NCBI RefSeq assembly: GCF_014851395.1
Contig: NW_024040374.1
Coordinates: 25,562,772-25,626,771 of the forward strand
Direction of reading: 5' to 3'
Origin: Micropterus salmoides
Lineage: Eukaryota; Chordata; Actinopteri; Centrarchiformes; Centrarchidae
DNA: 64,000 bases
Shown: in pieces, positions 38,254 to 52,700 of the stretch
Numbering within the stretch: position 1 is the stretch's first letter
How the letters are laid out: each line of letters starts with the position of its first letter
Notes under the pieces: model-generated
Seen by the model: only the letters and a program-made list of their open reading frames with translations
What the model was told of the DNA's origin: nothing
The model's database searches: none
Position numbers and translations under genes: made by a program

Positions 38254-41200
38254 AACCTGCTTCCAATCGATGGCTGTCAACTAAAAGTCATTTAAATGTT
38301 GGCATTTGCTGTTCAGCACTAATTGAACTAAAAATATCTCCCCTTTTCCTAGTCGACTACTCAGCATTGTTTCAGCACTTTTCCCTAAAGGCTCCCGGAG
38401 TGTGGTGCCCAGGGACACACCCCTCAACATCTTTGTCAAGATCATCCAGTTCATAGCTCAGGTAAGCTTAGGGTATGAATTTAAATATGTGGATTTCACA
38501 GCTGAGCTAAACCTATGGATACACCATATAGTAGCTGCGTGTAAGTGACTGCTGGTTTGTTTGTTGTAACAGGAAAGGCTAGACTTTGCTATGAAGGAGA
38601 TTATCTATGACCTCCTGTGTGTGGGAAAGTCGCACAAAACCTTTGCCATCAATCCAGAGGTAAAGTGGAGACAAGGCTTCTAATAATGTTGAGTCGGTGG
38701 ATGAGTGTTGGTGGATTCTCTCTTCCATTTCATTCCTCTCAACCTCTCCCTCTATTCTTTCCCCCAGAGGATGAATATTGGTTTGCGAGCCTTCTTGGTG
38801 ATTGCCGACAGCCTACAGCAGAAAGATGGGGAGCCTCCTATGCCTACGACGGGAATCATCATGCCCTCTGGGAACACCCTGCGTGTCAAAAAGATCTTCC
38901 TCAACACCACTCTCACTGATGAAGAAGCCAAGGTCATAGGTAGGTTGGATTCTTGAAACTTGACTTTTGGAAATGTTAGGAACTGTGTAATGACTCTGCT
39001 GGGTGTTCCCAGGCATGTCACTGTACTACCCACAAGTAAGAAAGGCCTTGGATAACATCCTGCGACACCTGGACAAGGAAGTGGGACGCTCCATGAGCAT
39101 GACCAATGTACAGATGTCCAACAAGGAGCCTGAGGACATGATTACGTATGTAACCACAACCTGTATTTGAGTTACTCTTGTGTTACTGTGCGTGGCTGTG
39201 TGTATTTCTGACCTCTAGCAGGTTTTCATAATCGGTTTCATAATCACAGGGGAGAGAGGAAGCCAAAGATTGATCTGTTCCGTACATGTGTGGCCGCCAT
39301 CCCGCGACTGATACCAGATGGCATGAGCAGACAAGACCTAATAGAGCTTCTAGCCAAGTAATTCACCCTCCTCAAACCCTACAGACACACTACACAATGT
39401 GCAGTAGCTCAGGTGGCCTTCCACACATCTTTTAATGTCTTTCTCCCTGCTGGCTCCTTCTTCTCTAGACTGACCATCCACATGGATGAGGAGCTCCGTG
39501 GCCTTGCCTTCACTACCCTTCAGGCCCTGATGGTGGATTTCCCAGAGTGGCGGGAGGATGTTCTCTCGGGCTTTGTCTACTTCATTGTCCGAGAGGTGAC
39601 TGATGTCCATCCCACACTTTTGGACAACGCTGTCAAGATGCTACTGCAGCTCATCAGCCAATGGAAGCAGGCAGTTCAGAGCAGCAATAAGAGCCATGAT
39701 GTACAGGTTGGTCGAGAAATCTCAGCTTATTAAGTTAATTCTGGTCATTTTTGTTTTTTACGTTCATCATTGTACTTGGCACCTTATGATATTTAGGGAC
39801 ATATGCATCAAAAGTTTCGAATGTTTTTAACTACATGTTGTTTTAAACAGGGCTCAAGCAGCGGGCGTTCTCTGTCCCTGGAGCGTTCTCCTCCGTTAGG
39901 TGTGCTCCATGTGGTGGAAGGTTTAGCACTGGTGGTGCTTTGTAGCTGCCGCCCTGCCACACGCAGGCTGGCTGTTAATGTCCTCAAGGAGGTCCGTGTG
40001 CTGCACACTGCACTGGGCATTGGCAAGGTAATTACTTTAGACTCACAGTGCATTTCGTTGTCACTGACAAATAACAGTCAAATTTGTATGAGTCTGCAGA
40101 GGTACAACTAAGTACACTGTCTTCTGACTTCTGTCTCCATCTTTCAGGGGGATGAGGAACTGGCCATTGATGTAATGGATAGATTAAGTGCATCAGTGTT
40201 GGAGAGCTTCATTCATCTCACAGGAGCTGACCAGGTATAAATTCCTTCTCTTATTTATGGAATCATAAAACGTGTACAAATACTCTGAGACTCAACTCAT
40301 CTCCCTGTTTTTTTTTCTCTCTGTAGACCAACCTGCTGTACTGTCCCAGTGGGATTGATCTTCAGACACTAGCAGAGTGGAGCTCATCTCCCATCAGCCA
40401 CCAGTTTGATGTGGTGAGCCCCTCGCACATCTGGGTGTTTGCCCACGTTACTCAGGGCCAGGACCCCTGGGTCATCAGCTTCTCCAGCTACCTGCGGCAG
40501 GAGCACCTGCCCAAACATTGTCCCACTGCCCTCAACTATGCCTGGATGTTTGCCTACACCCGCCTGCAGCTGCTGTCTCCACAAGTTGACATCAAGTATG
40601 TTTCCACAAGGCCTCTCTGTCCGTTTGTACATCAATGTTATTGTGTGTTTTTCTGTCATTGTGGGTGTTTTTATTATAGTTACTTTGAAAAGGCCTGGTG
40701 ATGATGTCTTTGTCATGTCATGTGCTAGAATTGTAGACTAAATACTTTCACCCAAATAATACTAGCTTGATGGGCTTGACAAAAAATAAATAAGTGACAG
40801 AGACTGAGTTAGCATGTAAGGGCCTTGACATGAGCAGACAGAAGGCAGCTACTTCCTCCTCTGAGCCCCACAGTTCAGTGTTGTTCTGCCCTTTTGATGT
40901 CATTAATCTCTGACCTTTCCCATGTGTCTACTTGCAGTAGCCCCATCAATGCCAAGAAAGTGAACAGTCTTAACAGCAGTGACTCCTACATTGGTCTTTG
41001 GAGAAACTACCTGATTCTCTGCTGCAGCTCCGCCTCCTCCTCCCCCTCCATGTGTTCGTCATCCTCCACCTCCGGCTCTGTCCGCTGCTCCCCGCCTGAG
41101 ACGCTGGCGTCCACGCCGGACAGTGGCTACAGTTATGATTCAAAGGTCAGGAGTGCCTGCAGAGACAACACTGTATTATGCACACACAGTTACAAGAGCT

Positions 41201-44200
41201 TAAATATACAAAAATATCTTGCTAATCTCCAGGTCTGGAAATGTTTGGAAGTTGTGCAGAAAGCAAGGAAAAGTGCTATGCAATAAGATACAGGACTGTC
41301 GCATAGTAGCAACTGATGATGAAATGCTAGAAGACTTATTTATTTTTACATTTCAGCCTTGACATTGTCTTTCTGTGACTGTTAATAGATTGTTGGCACT
41401 CCGTCCCCCTCCTCGCTGTTCAAACACATTGTTCCAATGATGCGCTCTGAGAGCATGGACATCACAGAGTCTCTTGTGTTGGGTCTTGGCAGGACCAACC
41501 CCGTGGCCTTTAGGTACACAACACTCAACATGATCCATACACATACCTTGGTATACCTTTTTGGAGGATTTTTTTATTTATATTTACATGTAACTTTTCC
41601 ATCCTTCAGAGAGTTGATAGAGGAGCTAAATCCCATCATAAAAGAAGCTCTAGAGAGGAGACCTGAAGTAAGTGCAGTTAGTCAATACCTTTGAAACCTT
41701 TCTGTCACAGTTCTGTATTTATCAAAAGACAATTTACTGAGTTAAAATGCCGCACTGTTTACCCTGCAGAACATGAAGCGACGCAGGCGTCGTGACATCC
41801 TCAGGGTCCAGCTGGTCCGGATTTTTGAGCTGCTGGCTGATGCTGGTGTCATCAGTCAGATGTATGTAAAACACCACAAATTTGGGCAATATGATTAGGA
41901 ATGATTGCACTTTCAAATATGTAGTTACTAACATAATCTTTTCTTTTTACAGAACCAGTGGAGGGTTAGATGGAGAGAGCCACTCTCTGAACAGTACGCT
42001 GCTTGAGTATGTTGATCTGACCAGGCAGTTGCTGGAGGCTGAAAATGACAAGGACTCTGACACACTGAAGGACATTCGCTGTCACTTCAGTGCACTTGTT
42101 GCCAATATCATTCAAAATGTCCCAGGTATATCTCTTACGCACTTGCACACTCATTTCAGCAAGTTTAACACAGATTATTTGCACTGAATGTCCATCTAAA
42201 GTTGAGTAATAAAAGTGTATTAATTTTGTTACTTGTTGTGTTCAGTTCACCAGAGGAGGACCATCTTCCCTCAACAGTCATTGAGACACAGTCTGTTCAT
42301 GCTGTTCAGTCACTGGGCTGGACCCTTCAGCATCATGTTCACTCCCCTGGACCGCTACAGTGACAGAAATATGCAGATAAACCGCCATCAGTACTGTGCT
42401 CTGAAGGTACACACAAACACACACAAATATATAAATGTTGAAATCTGTTCAATGTAATCCTTGCTTACTGATAACTAACGGCCTTTTTAATGTTCCAGGC
42501 CATGTCTGCAGTGTTGTGTTGTGGACCTGTAGCTGACAATGTTGGCCTTTCCTCTGATGGCTACCTCTACAAGTGGCTAGACAACATCCTGGATTCTCAG
42601 GACAAGAAGGTACGAGAAATGTTACTATTTCAGCAGTTTGCCAGGGCATGTGGGTGAGTACTGGATATTAGGGTTGAGGTAGCAGTGTGCATCGCTTGAA
42701 CATCTAATAATCAAACGGAAATGGAAAAGTACTCACCTTCACTAGGATATATTGGCTTACATGCAAAGGCAACTCTTCCATGTTTGAACTTGTCAGTCCT
42801 CATTAAAGCATATAAATCCTCTAACAAGGTCATGGAATACATCCCATACGATGTAATCTCAATGGATGAATGTAATTATGGTAATCAACACAAGACAAGT
42901 ATATAATAATAATGTCTCTATTGCTACAACTAGACTAAACATCATATAACATTTGAGTGATTGGTTTGGTCTGGCTGTACTGTTTGCCTTTTTGAGGTCA
43001 AAGTTATGCTGTACAGGTTCATATACCATGATACTAGCACGACACAGTGGTGTTCAGAGGTACTACAAGTGGTCAGTGCCAAATGGTTTAATTCCGATAA
43101 AGGCAACTTTTACCCTCTCATCAGTTTTTTTTAAAAGATATTACTCCCTACTTTTGAGTGACTCTTAAAACAAAATGTAGGATTCTTCATGTGGTGATCC
43201 ATATTTAGCATCTACATCTTTGTCATTGAACAGTCTGTATTAGTAGTTCTTATGGCGGGATTGTTTTAATAAATAAATATATAGCTCACAGCACATTTTT
43301 CCCATGCTGATGTTACTAGTGAATACTAATATTAGATATTGAGAAATGGGTTAAAGTGATCAGGATTACGTAGTTGACTGTTGAAAGGAGTGAATCCATG
43401 GTTCCCACAGTTGCTGCGTGGTGTCTTCTAGGTTCACCAGCTGGGTTGTGAGGCTGTGATGCTGCTGCTGGAGCTGAATCCAGAGCAGAGCAATCTCATG
43501 TTTTGGGCTGTGGACCGCTGCTACACCGGCTCTCGTCGCGTGGCTGCCGGTTGCTTTAGGGCCATCGCCAATGTCTTTCACAACAGGTACTACACATTCC
43601 CAGCTTCAGCTTGAACAAATTTTTGTGGGTTTGTTTGTCCATCTGGAGCCAGCGAATTGCGTCTCAAATGCTGCTGGTGTTTTACAGGGATTACCAATTT
43701 GACACTGTGGTGCTGCTGAACCTGATTCTGTTCAAGGCAGCTGATTCTTCCAGGAACATCTATGAGGTGGCCATGCAGCTGTTACAGGTCAGAATTTCGC
43801 TTTTCTTTTCTTTGAAACTCTTACACATCTAACAATAACATTGCTATACACACTTTTATCATGAATTAAATACAGTATTCTGATTGTGTGTCTGTGTGAA
43901 ACTAATAGATCCTGGAACCCAAGCTCTTCCGTTACGCACACAAATTGGAGATCCTGCGAACAGATGGTATCTTGACCCCTCCCTCACCTCTGCCACACCT
44001 CTACTCTGTGTCTTACTACCAGCTGTCTGAGGAGCTTGCAAGGACTTACCCAGAGCTCACTTTGCCCATCTTCTCAGGTTTGCTTCATTACAGTTTGTTA
44101 CAGCTGCTGTTGGGGTAGCTGGATGCTGTCATGTGTGGAATTATGCCATTAACTTGAAGGTCTAAGTTTATTTGCCTGTGACAGCAGGGATCTGCCCTTT

Positions 44201-46756
44201 GTCTGTGTGAGTAAAACACCGGAGGCCCAATATAGCACTTGTAAGCCTAGCCTTTCAGCCTCACCGCAGCCCTTTTGTTTTAAGAACCAACCATATATTG
44301 TCATATACCGGCATAATATTGCAGATGCTAGTAGACCAGTTGCTGTTGTCTGCTTGCCAAGTTAGTGGCAACACTATCAGCACCTTGGGTGCTTTCACAC
44401 ATGTAGTTCAGGTAATTTGGTCCAGACCAAGGGAAAAAATGCTGCTGCTTTATAGCTCCGGTCCAGTTCATGTTCACACTAACATTTTACCGATGGACCA
44501 AGAGAAGTAAACAGAAAGTCTTTCAGACTTACAGGTAACTCATTTATTGGACAGTTTTGGTTGTTGTCATCCAGCATCATCTGGACCCTCATGGGGAAAT
44601 TAAATTCCACTGTTTAACATCAGGTCACGCTGCGCTTTAATGCTTGTAATGTGTATATTTATGTTCTCAGGTGTGACAAAGAGCTCACAAAGCGATACAA
44701 ATTAACCGATATAGTGACAGGATGAAAAAAGATGCATCTTGTACAGCAACATGCTGTATAATCGCTATGTCACCTTTCTAAAGGACTTAAAGAACTGGCA
44801 AAGTACACAGAGTAGGACACAAGCAGACCAGGTTTTTTTTTTTTTTTTTTTTTTTTTTGGGCTTTCGACTGTCTGATTGGTAAGGCAAAATCCCAGCACT
44901 TGTGCGCTGACACACATGTGTTACCATGATTACCAAATAATTCACATAGATAAATACATAACTTATAACATATAATTTTAAGATCGCTTCCTGAACAGTT
45001 CACAGTCACTAGGTCTCGGTCTGGCTGTGTAGTCCACAACAGGGTTCAATTGACAGTTTTCAGCCCAAACGAACCTCACTACTAGGGTTTGTTATAGTCA
45101 AACCCAACAGGTTAGGTTTAACTAGTTCCTCATCTGCATAACATGTTTTAAATGAAAAATAAACCTGAATGTCCCTTTGGCCTAGTGACGCCTCTAGACA
45201 GAGAGTTAAAAAATACTCCTTAACCATCCATTGATGCTAAAGTTAATCAGTGGATGACTGAAGTGAACTAGGTCATTTCACCTTACTGTAGCAATACAGA
45301 GAACAAGGACTTATGGATGTTGTGATACTGTTGTGATACTGTTGTGATTAAAAGATGGAAATTAGTTTAAAAAGTGGCAGAGAAATTCTTTAACAACAAC
45401 GCTCTTATTGTCCCCACTCCAGAGGTGAGCCAGCGTATCCAGACAGCGCATCCTGGTGGTCGGCAAGTCATGTTGCACTACCTCCTCCCTTGGATGAACA
45501 ATGTGGAACTGGTTGATTTCAAACCAACTGCACGGCGACCGGAAGATTGTGGCAGTGGTGAGGATGAGGAAGATGTACACGAGCGGGAGATCATGATGGT
45601 CAACAGCCGACGATGGCTACGTGGAGAGGGCTGGGGCTCCCCTCGTGCAACAACCATGGTGCTAAACAATCTCATGTTCATGACTGCTAAGGTACACACC
45701 GCTAATGGATCATCTACACTCATGTCATGTTCAGATTCAGATAAAATTGTGATTGAGAAAATGAATTGATCATGAAATGATTATATTTTTACAGTATGGA
45801 GATGAGTTTGCTTGGTCAGAGATAGAGAATGTATGGACCACATTAGCAGACAGCTGGCCAAAGAACCTCAAAATCATTCTGCACTTCCTCATCAGTATGT
45901 CAGGAGTCAACAGTGACCCCAGCCTCTTGCCCTATGTAAGTCACAGGATATTTACATAACACCCCGTGTCTGTTATATCCCCATGTGCGGTGTCCGCCAC
46001 TTACTCCTCATGTGTCTGACTGTGTTACATGTGTGTCCTCAGGTGAAACGAGTCGTGGTTTACTTGGGCAGAGATAAGACTATGCAGCTGCTGGAGGAGT
46101 TGATGTGTGAGCTTGAGTTGACTGATCCTGTTAGCTCAGCGGTCACTCACATGGACAACCCCCCCTATTACCGCATCACCTCCAGTTACAAGATCCCCTC
46201 AGTCACCTCAGGTTAATGAGCAGTGTGCATGTACTAGTTCACAGCTTAGGCCACGTTTCCAATACTATATTGTGTGTTTTTAAATGCTAGATATTAAGTG
46301 TGTCATGTCTGTGCTCTCAGGAACAACCTCCAGCAGCAATACCATGGTGCCAGGAAACGATGGGCATCCTGAGAGCAAGATCAAAGACTCTAACATGGAG
46401 GACAGGTACAAGCAGCACTGTTGAGCAAGACGTATATCTGAACGATGTACAGTTTGTTGTAGGGATGTCACGATACCAGAAATTTAGTAGTACCAGTAAA
46501 ATTCCTCAATTCTCGATACCAAATTCGATACCGCGTATAAAAACAAAATAATAAATCCCATGTACTTAAATGTATTGTTAAAGGAGAGAGTCCTTTTAAT
46601 AAATGATCAGGTATAGCTCAATATCTGTAAGTAAAACGGCAGAGGTTACACACCCGCACACCAACCTCTACTCACAGTGCAAGCAGTAGTTCAAATTTAC
46701 TGACATGGTGATTGGTTGTGATGAACATATATAGATAGATATATATATATATAGAG

Positions 46757-46789
<33 letters not shown>

Positions 46790-46872
46790 TATAGAGAGAG
46801 ATAGAGAGAGATATATATAGAGAGAGAGAGATATATATATATAGAGAGAGATATATATAGAGAGAGAGAGAG

Positions 46873-46961
<89 letters not shown>

Positions 46962-49667
46962 TAGAGAGAGAGAGAGAGAGATATAGAGAGAGAGAGATAT
47001 AGAGAGAGAGAGATATAGAGAGAGATTACACAGACTGGTAAGCGGTAAGGGTGGCAGCCTACTACTACGATCTATGTTTACATTACGTTAGCCTAAACAT
47101 GGTAGCCTTGAGTGGTTAGCCATTACAAACTTCATTATGTTATATAGTTGGCCAGGCAACACAGAAATGCCAGCTGCCTCAAACAAAAATAATGGTAATA
47201 CAAAGTACTTCTTTACACGACTCTTACTGTCCTTTTCGACGAGTCGAGGCGGTTTTTGGTATCAATATGGTACTGAAGTAAAAGTTCTCGTGACATCCTT
47301 AGTATGTGGCCACCAGTACGAACTACGGTATCACTGACAGATCTGTCAGGTTTGCTAGAATTACAGAAGTGATGATCTGAAGAGTTGTATTTGACACGAG
47401 ACACATAAATGTGCTTATTGTAGTGAAAATTCAACCATAAGCAATAAAGCAATTAAATACTTTCAATTTAAGTCTAAGGTCTTGCTTATTCACTCTTATT
47501 CTGCAATACAGTTAAAACATCTGAAAGTCTAAGCCTCGGATCTATTGTTAGGATGTGTGACTTAACTCCTCTTGTGGGGAAAAGTTAGTTAGAATGGCTA
47601 TTAAGTTGACCTAATTCAGATAAAACACTCAAGTTTATTAAAGAAACATTTTAGAGACACACTGAGAGCTATAAAGTGAGATTCCTTTTTATTCGAACAT
47701 TTCTGCTGATGCAGTGGATTAGATTCAAGTTGTTGACCTTGAGCACATGAAATGCTAGCACTATCCATTTCACATCTAGTGTGTCTGTTCTGCAGTTACA
47801 CCCACCTGGATATCTACAGTGGTATGAACAGTAATCTGAACCGCCAGCACCATCGTCTGGAATCTCGTTACAGCAGCAGCTCTGGAGGCTCCTATGAAGA
47901 AGAGAAGAGTAAGAGCAAACTCTTTGCACGACTCAACTAAACTCTATTCAGAATTATTCACCACCATTTCTGGTAATCTTCTCCTTTCTCCAGGTGACTC
48001 AATGCCACTTTATGCTAACTGGCGTTTAAAAGTGATGGATCACAACCGGCCAGAGCCTCTCCCCTTCCCTCCTACAGGAGGCTGTTGGTCTCCTCTTGTG
48101 GACTACCTGCCAGAAACAAATGCCCCTGGTGTACCTCTGCACAGGTACACCATACATCACCTTTATTTTCCCTCCATATAAAAACTGTTGTGTTGTTGGT
48201 CTAAGTCAACTCATATATGTTCTGGTTTTTTTTAGATGTAACATTGCAGTCATCCTACTAACAGACCTCATTGTGGACCACGGAGTCAAAGTGGAGTGGA
48301 GTGCCTACCTGCACCTCTTGCTACATGCAATTTTTATAGGCAAGTAGTAGTAGTTTCCTAAATGTTACTATTTTGGATGCCTGCCCCATACTTCATTACA
48401 CCTCTACTTGCTAAATTCTCACGATCTGATATCCCTCTCTTTTCTGTTCCTTCTTCCAGGGTTTGATCACCAGCACCCAGAGGTCTACGAGCACTGCAAA
48501 CGTCTGCTGCTTCACCTGCTTGTTGTCCAGGGAGCAAATAGCAGTGTTCAATCTGTGGCTATGGTGCTTTTACGCAACAGAGACTACAATGATCCGAGAG
48601 TCCTGACTGTGAAGCCAGTAGTTCCAGAGTTAAACCTCACAGGTCAGTTCTTCTGTGCAGCTCAGAATCTGAAGGAATAGGGATAATAATTGGTAGGAGA
48701 ACTGTTGTTTACCCGAAGGAATTGGAACCCTACCAGCTGTAGGATTACTTTTTTGTCATTGTAAATGGAGGGAAAGTAACAGAAGTGTTGCAAATATTCA
48801 TTTGTATTGCCAAAGCAAATCACTGGGTCGCAGCAACGATCAAAATGTAAATGTGTGTGTTAATTGTTCCTATAGGAGTACAAGAGCTTTTGCCAGATTG
48901 TCAGCCGTCACCTATGACGGACTCAGGCCTAAGCTCCAGCTCCACGTCATCCAGTATAAGTCTTGGGGCAGGGGGAGCTGCTCTGTCTCACCTCTCCCCC
49001 ACGCTCCTCAGTGAGGTAGATAGCACTGCTGAACAGGATGAGAAGGTCAAAGCTCTCATTGAGTTCATCACCTCAAGGTGAGAAGACCCTGTTTTCTTAA
49101 AATAAGCATTTCCCAGAACATTACAATTCATTTACTCCAGGCATTACTTTTACTACTAATACTATTTCTTATGACTAACCTAACTTGGCCCAATGTTTAA
49201 TCTCACATGCTTAATGTGTATCAGTTTGACTCATAGATTTATCAACGCAGTTGCACCATGTTTCTCACTCTGTCTATTTGTTTTCATGCTTCCAGCTGTG
49301 TCTGAAAGGACTGAGTATTTTTACATTGCATGGGTTTGACCTTGGGGTTGGTGTGATATTGGCTCCTTTTGCCTGGTGTGATAACATCAACTGGAGTTTT
49401 GAGGTGTGTTGTAATGTCATAGCTTCAACAAGTCACATTGCCTTATGTGTGTTTGCTGTTGCTTTGTAGAAAGCGCGGCCCGCTCTGGAACCATGAGGAT
49501 GTGTCGCCCAAGAACCCCAACATCAAGAGCGCTGACCAGCTGAGTGTTTTTGTTAGACATGTAATGACTGTCTTCAGACATTCTCTGTCAGGTCTGTATG
49601 GTTCATAACTGCCTAATTTTTAAGCTTAGTATACAGGTATGATTTGGATAGCTTTATCATAGTTACC

Positions 49668-49706
<39 letters not shown>

Positions 49707-52700
49707 ATCCCTTCAGGTTTCCAGCTCGAGTCATTGCTGAGTGAAATATCCCTACAAACAGCTCTGTCTTGCTCTTCTCGCCACTACGCTGGTCGCTCCT
49801 TCCAGATTTTCAGGGCACTCAAGCAACCACTGACTCCTGCCTTACTGTCTGACATTCTTTCTCGGCTGGTAGAGACTGTGGGAGACCCAGGAGAGGAGGC
49901 TCAGGTCAGAACATAAAACAATGACATAGTCCTGCTCTGCATTGGTTTAATCACTCAACACTATTGGTCACTGTGCTGAAATTCTGAATGTTTCCGTTAA
50001 CTAGGACTTTTGAAGAAAGTTCATTCATTAGATTTTTTTTCTACTTAATGTCTTCAGTATTGCTCAACCTGTTGAACAATGAGTCAAGGATGCATTTTGA
50101 GCTATATTAGGTAGCTAGATATTTTCTGATGTAGATGTTTGTTAGTGGTGGCTGCAGTCTAAAACTGCGACAACTATTTTAAAAGTGGAATGGGTCCAGG
50201 AGAAAAATCTAGCGCATATCAGACCAATAGTAACCCACAATCCTGTATCTGAGATTGTTCAGGAAATACACTTGCTATGCAGGTTAAATCTTTTTTTTTT
50301 TTTTCCCTGACAGGCTGACCTCTTGTGTTTTTTCTCCTTAGGGCTTTGTCATTGAACTACTCTTGACACTGGAGTCGGGCATTGACACGCTAGCAGACAC
50401 AGTCAAAAACTATGACCTCCTCACTGCCTTAGCACAGTAAGTCCTCCTACTGATAATCCCTTTATTTCACTATGTCTGACTCAGCCTTACTTTCAGTCCC
50501 TTACTGCCTGACCTACGTATTACAAAAGTCATTTTCTCCTGAGAGCAAGATCAATGTCATTTTCTTTACAGAACCTCTACCCGTGATCCATTGTTGGGGC
50601 CTAAGTTTGCTTCCAACAGGAAAAGCACCGGCCAGCTAAACCTGAACAGTGGTGGTCCGTTCCATTATGCCCATACTCGCAGCAACTCTCTTCGTGCCAG
50701 CCTGATGGGTGAACGAAAAGTTGACAGACGTAGGAGTAACACCCTAGACATAGCTGACCGACTTGGTGGTAGCCACGGAAACCTGGCACGCACCCGGAGC
50801 TTATCATCGCTAGGTGGGGGAGGGGGTCCAGGAGGGGACGCCATCCCCCCCGTGGACCCTTCGAATCTGATGGCCACTGTGTTCTGGATCGCCGCCTCAC
50901 TACTTGAGTCGGACTATGAGTTTGAGTATCTGCTTGCCCTGCGGCTACTTAACAAGCTGCTGGGCCAGCTACCTCTCGACCGTGTGGACAGCAGAGAACG
51001 TCTGGAGAAGGTCCAGGCCAAGCTGAAGTGGTACAGCTTCCCTGGCCTGCTGCAGCTCTTCCTGAAGGGCTTCACCTCCGCTTCTACTCAGGAGCTCACC
51101 ATCCATCTGCTCAGCAAGCTCATCAGCGTCTCCAGACATACACTGGTAGACCCTTCACAAGTGGCAGGTAAGTGTGTAAGAAAATTTGAAACATGTTTCC
51201 CAACAAACCTTTAAAGTGCTGATTACTAGTTTGTTTATTTTATAGAAAATGTAGAAATGTAATACTATAACCCCAATATCTGTTGCACAAAAGCATTTTT
51301 TGTTCTCTTCATTGGATATAGCTCAGTTCAGTGCTAACATGTCAGTAATTGCTGTAGACATCTTTACTAATCATGTGACTCTTTGTTCACTGTCTTTCCA
51401 CGACATGTCTGCAGGTTTTCCTTTGAATATCCTGTGCCTCCTACCACATCTGATCCAGCACTTTGACAGCCCCACTCCTTTCTGTAAGGAGACAGCTGAT
51501 AAGATAGCCAAGGTGTGCGCAGATGAGAAGTCAGCCACACTCTCCAACCTGGCCCACATGATGAGCCTGTACAGCACACACAGCTATTCCCGCGACTGCA
51601 CCAACTGGATCAACGTGGTCTGTCGCTATCTCCACGATGCCTTTGCTGAGATAACCTTGAACCTGGTCACTTACTTGGCTGAGGTACGCAAGACAAATAT
51701 TAAAGTTGTTGCTGTTAGTCACATGTGGTAAGATTAAAACCAGTAATGTGTCTCATCTGTGTCTCACTTAGTTGCTGGAGAAGGGCCTTCCCAGCATGCA
51801 GCAGTCCTTGTTGCAGATCATCTACAGCCTGCTGAGTCATATCGACCTATCAGCAGCCCCTGTTAAACAGTTCAACCTGGAGATCATGAAGATCATTGGC
51901 AAATATGTTCAGGTGAGCCTTCACCTCACTCCTTGTGGAGTTTAGATAAAATATTGCAATCAGTGCTGTGCAAGTTTCTTAGTCATTCTCATTACTTATT
52001 TATGTAATTACAAAACGTACTTACTTATTGAGTACATACATATTTCGTCATAGTTCCATTACCAGGAATCGATTCCTCGGTTTCTGCCGTGGTTGGCGAG
52101 AACTCCATATTTCCATATGTTGATATGTTAATAATTGTATGGTTTAATTGGCCACAGGCTATTTTACACACAGCCTGATGTATGGGAATGCTGAGATGAC
52201 CTGGTCTATAAATAGTAGCACAATTGAGAATGAGAAAGAATAATGTATCTTACAGGGTCATTGTTTAGAGGCCTTTTTGATACAGCTTCAGCTCTTTATG
52301 GAAGCCTTTTACCAGGACTGACCCAGGCAGCATTATGTGCTTCTCACTCACAACTGCATCTGACAGCTGTTACAACATTATTGCCTTCGGCCAATTCTGT
52401 ACTGGCTTCCTACCAGTGTTGCCTTTTGTAGAAGCCATTGAGTTTGTGCGTGTACAGTACACGCCTGTATGTGCACTGGTGTGCATTGTGAGTTATAATT
52501 GGTCGGCCTCCTTTTAAGGTTCCCTGACATTAACATAGGCCATACATTGTACATATGGCTTCAGAAATTGAGTCTATAGCTGCAGTGGGTAGCGGATGGT
52601 TTGGCCTTCTGTGGGAAAATATGTCCCTTCACATTCATACATTCTCCAGAAACACCTACACAGCCTGATATCTCACGATGGAGCCATTATATTTGCTTTT

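Larger units (their letters stand above)
46406..47795 (+). other. Intron between exons 35 and 36, carrying a hAT-like element
   Basis: 1.39 kb, of which about 840 bp is a hAT-like insertion with an internal GA/TA microsatellite. The remaining sequence is unremarkable. Confidence 0.85.

Noticed and set aside
45318..45350. Short tandem repeat TGATACTGTTGTG
   Set aside because: Only two to three copies; too short to be a meaningful element.
46733..47026. Regularly spaced repeats that might suggest a CRISPR-like array
   Set aside because: Simple GA/TA microsatellite with no spacers, in a vertebrate genome.
50591..51214. Met at 50591 as a protein start
   Set aside because: The frame is simply exon 44 of fryl; the Met is internal (GPKFASN context).
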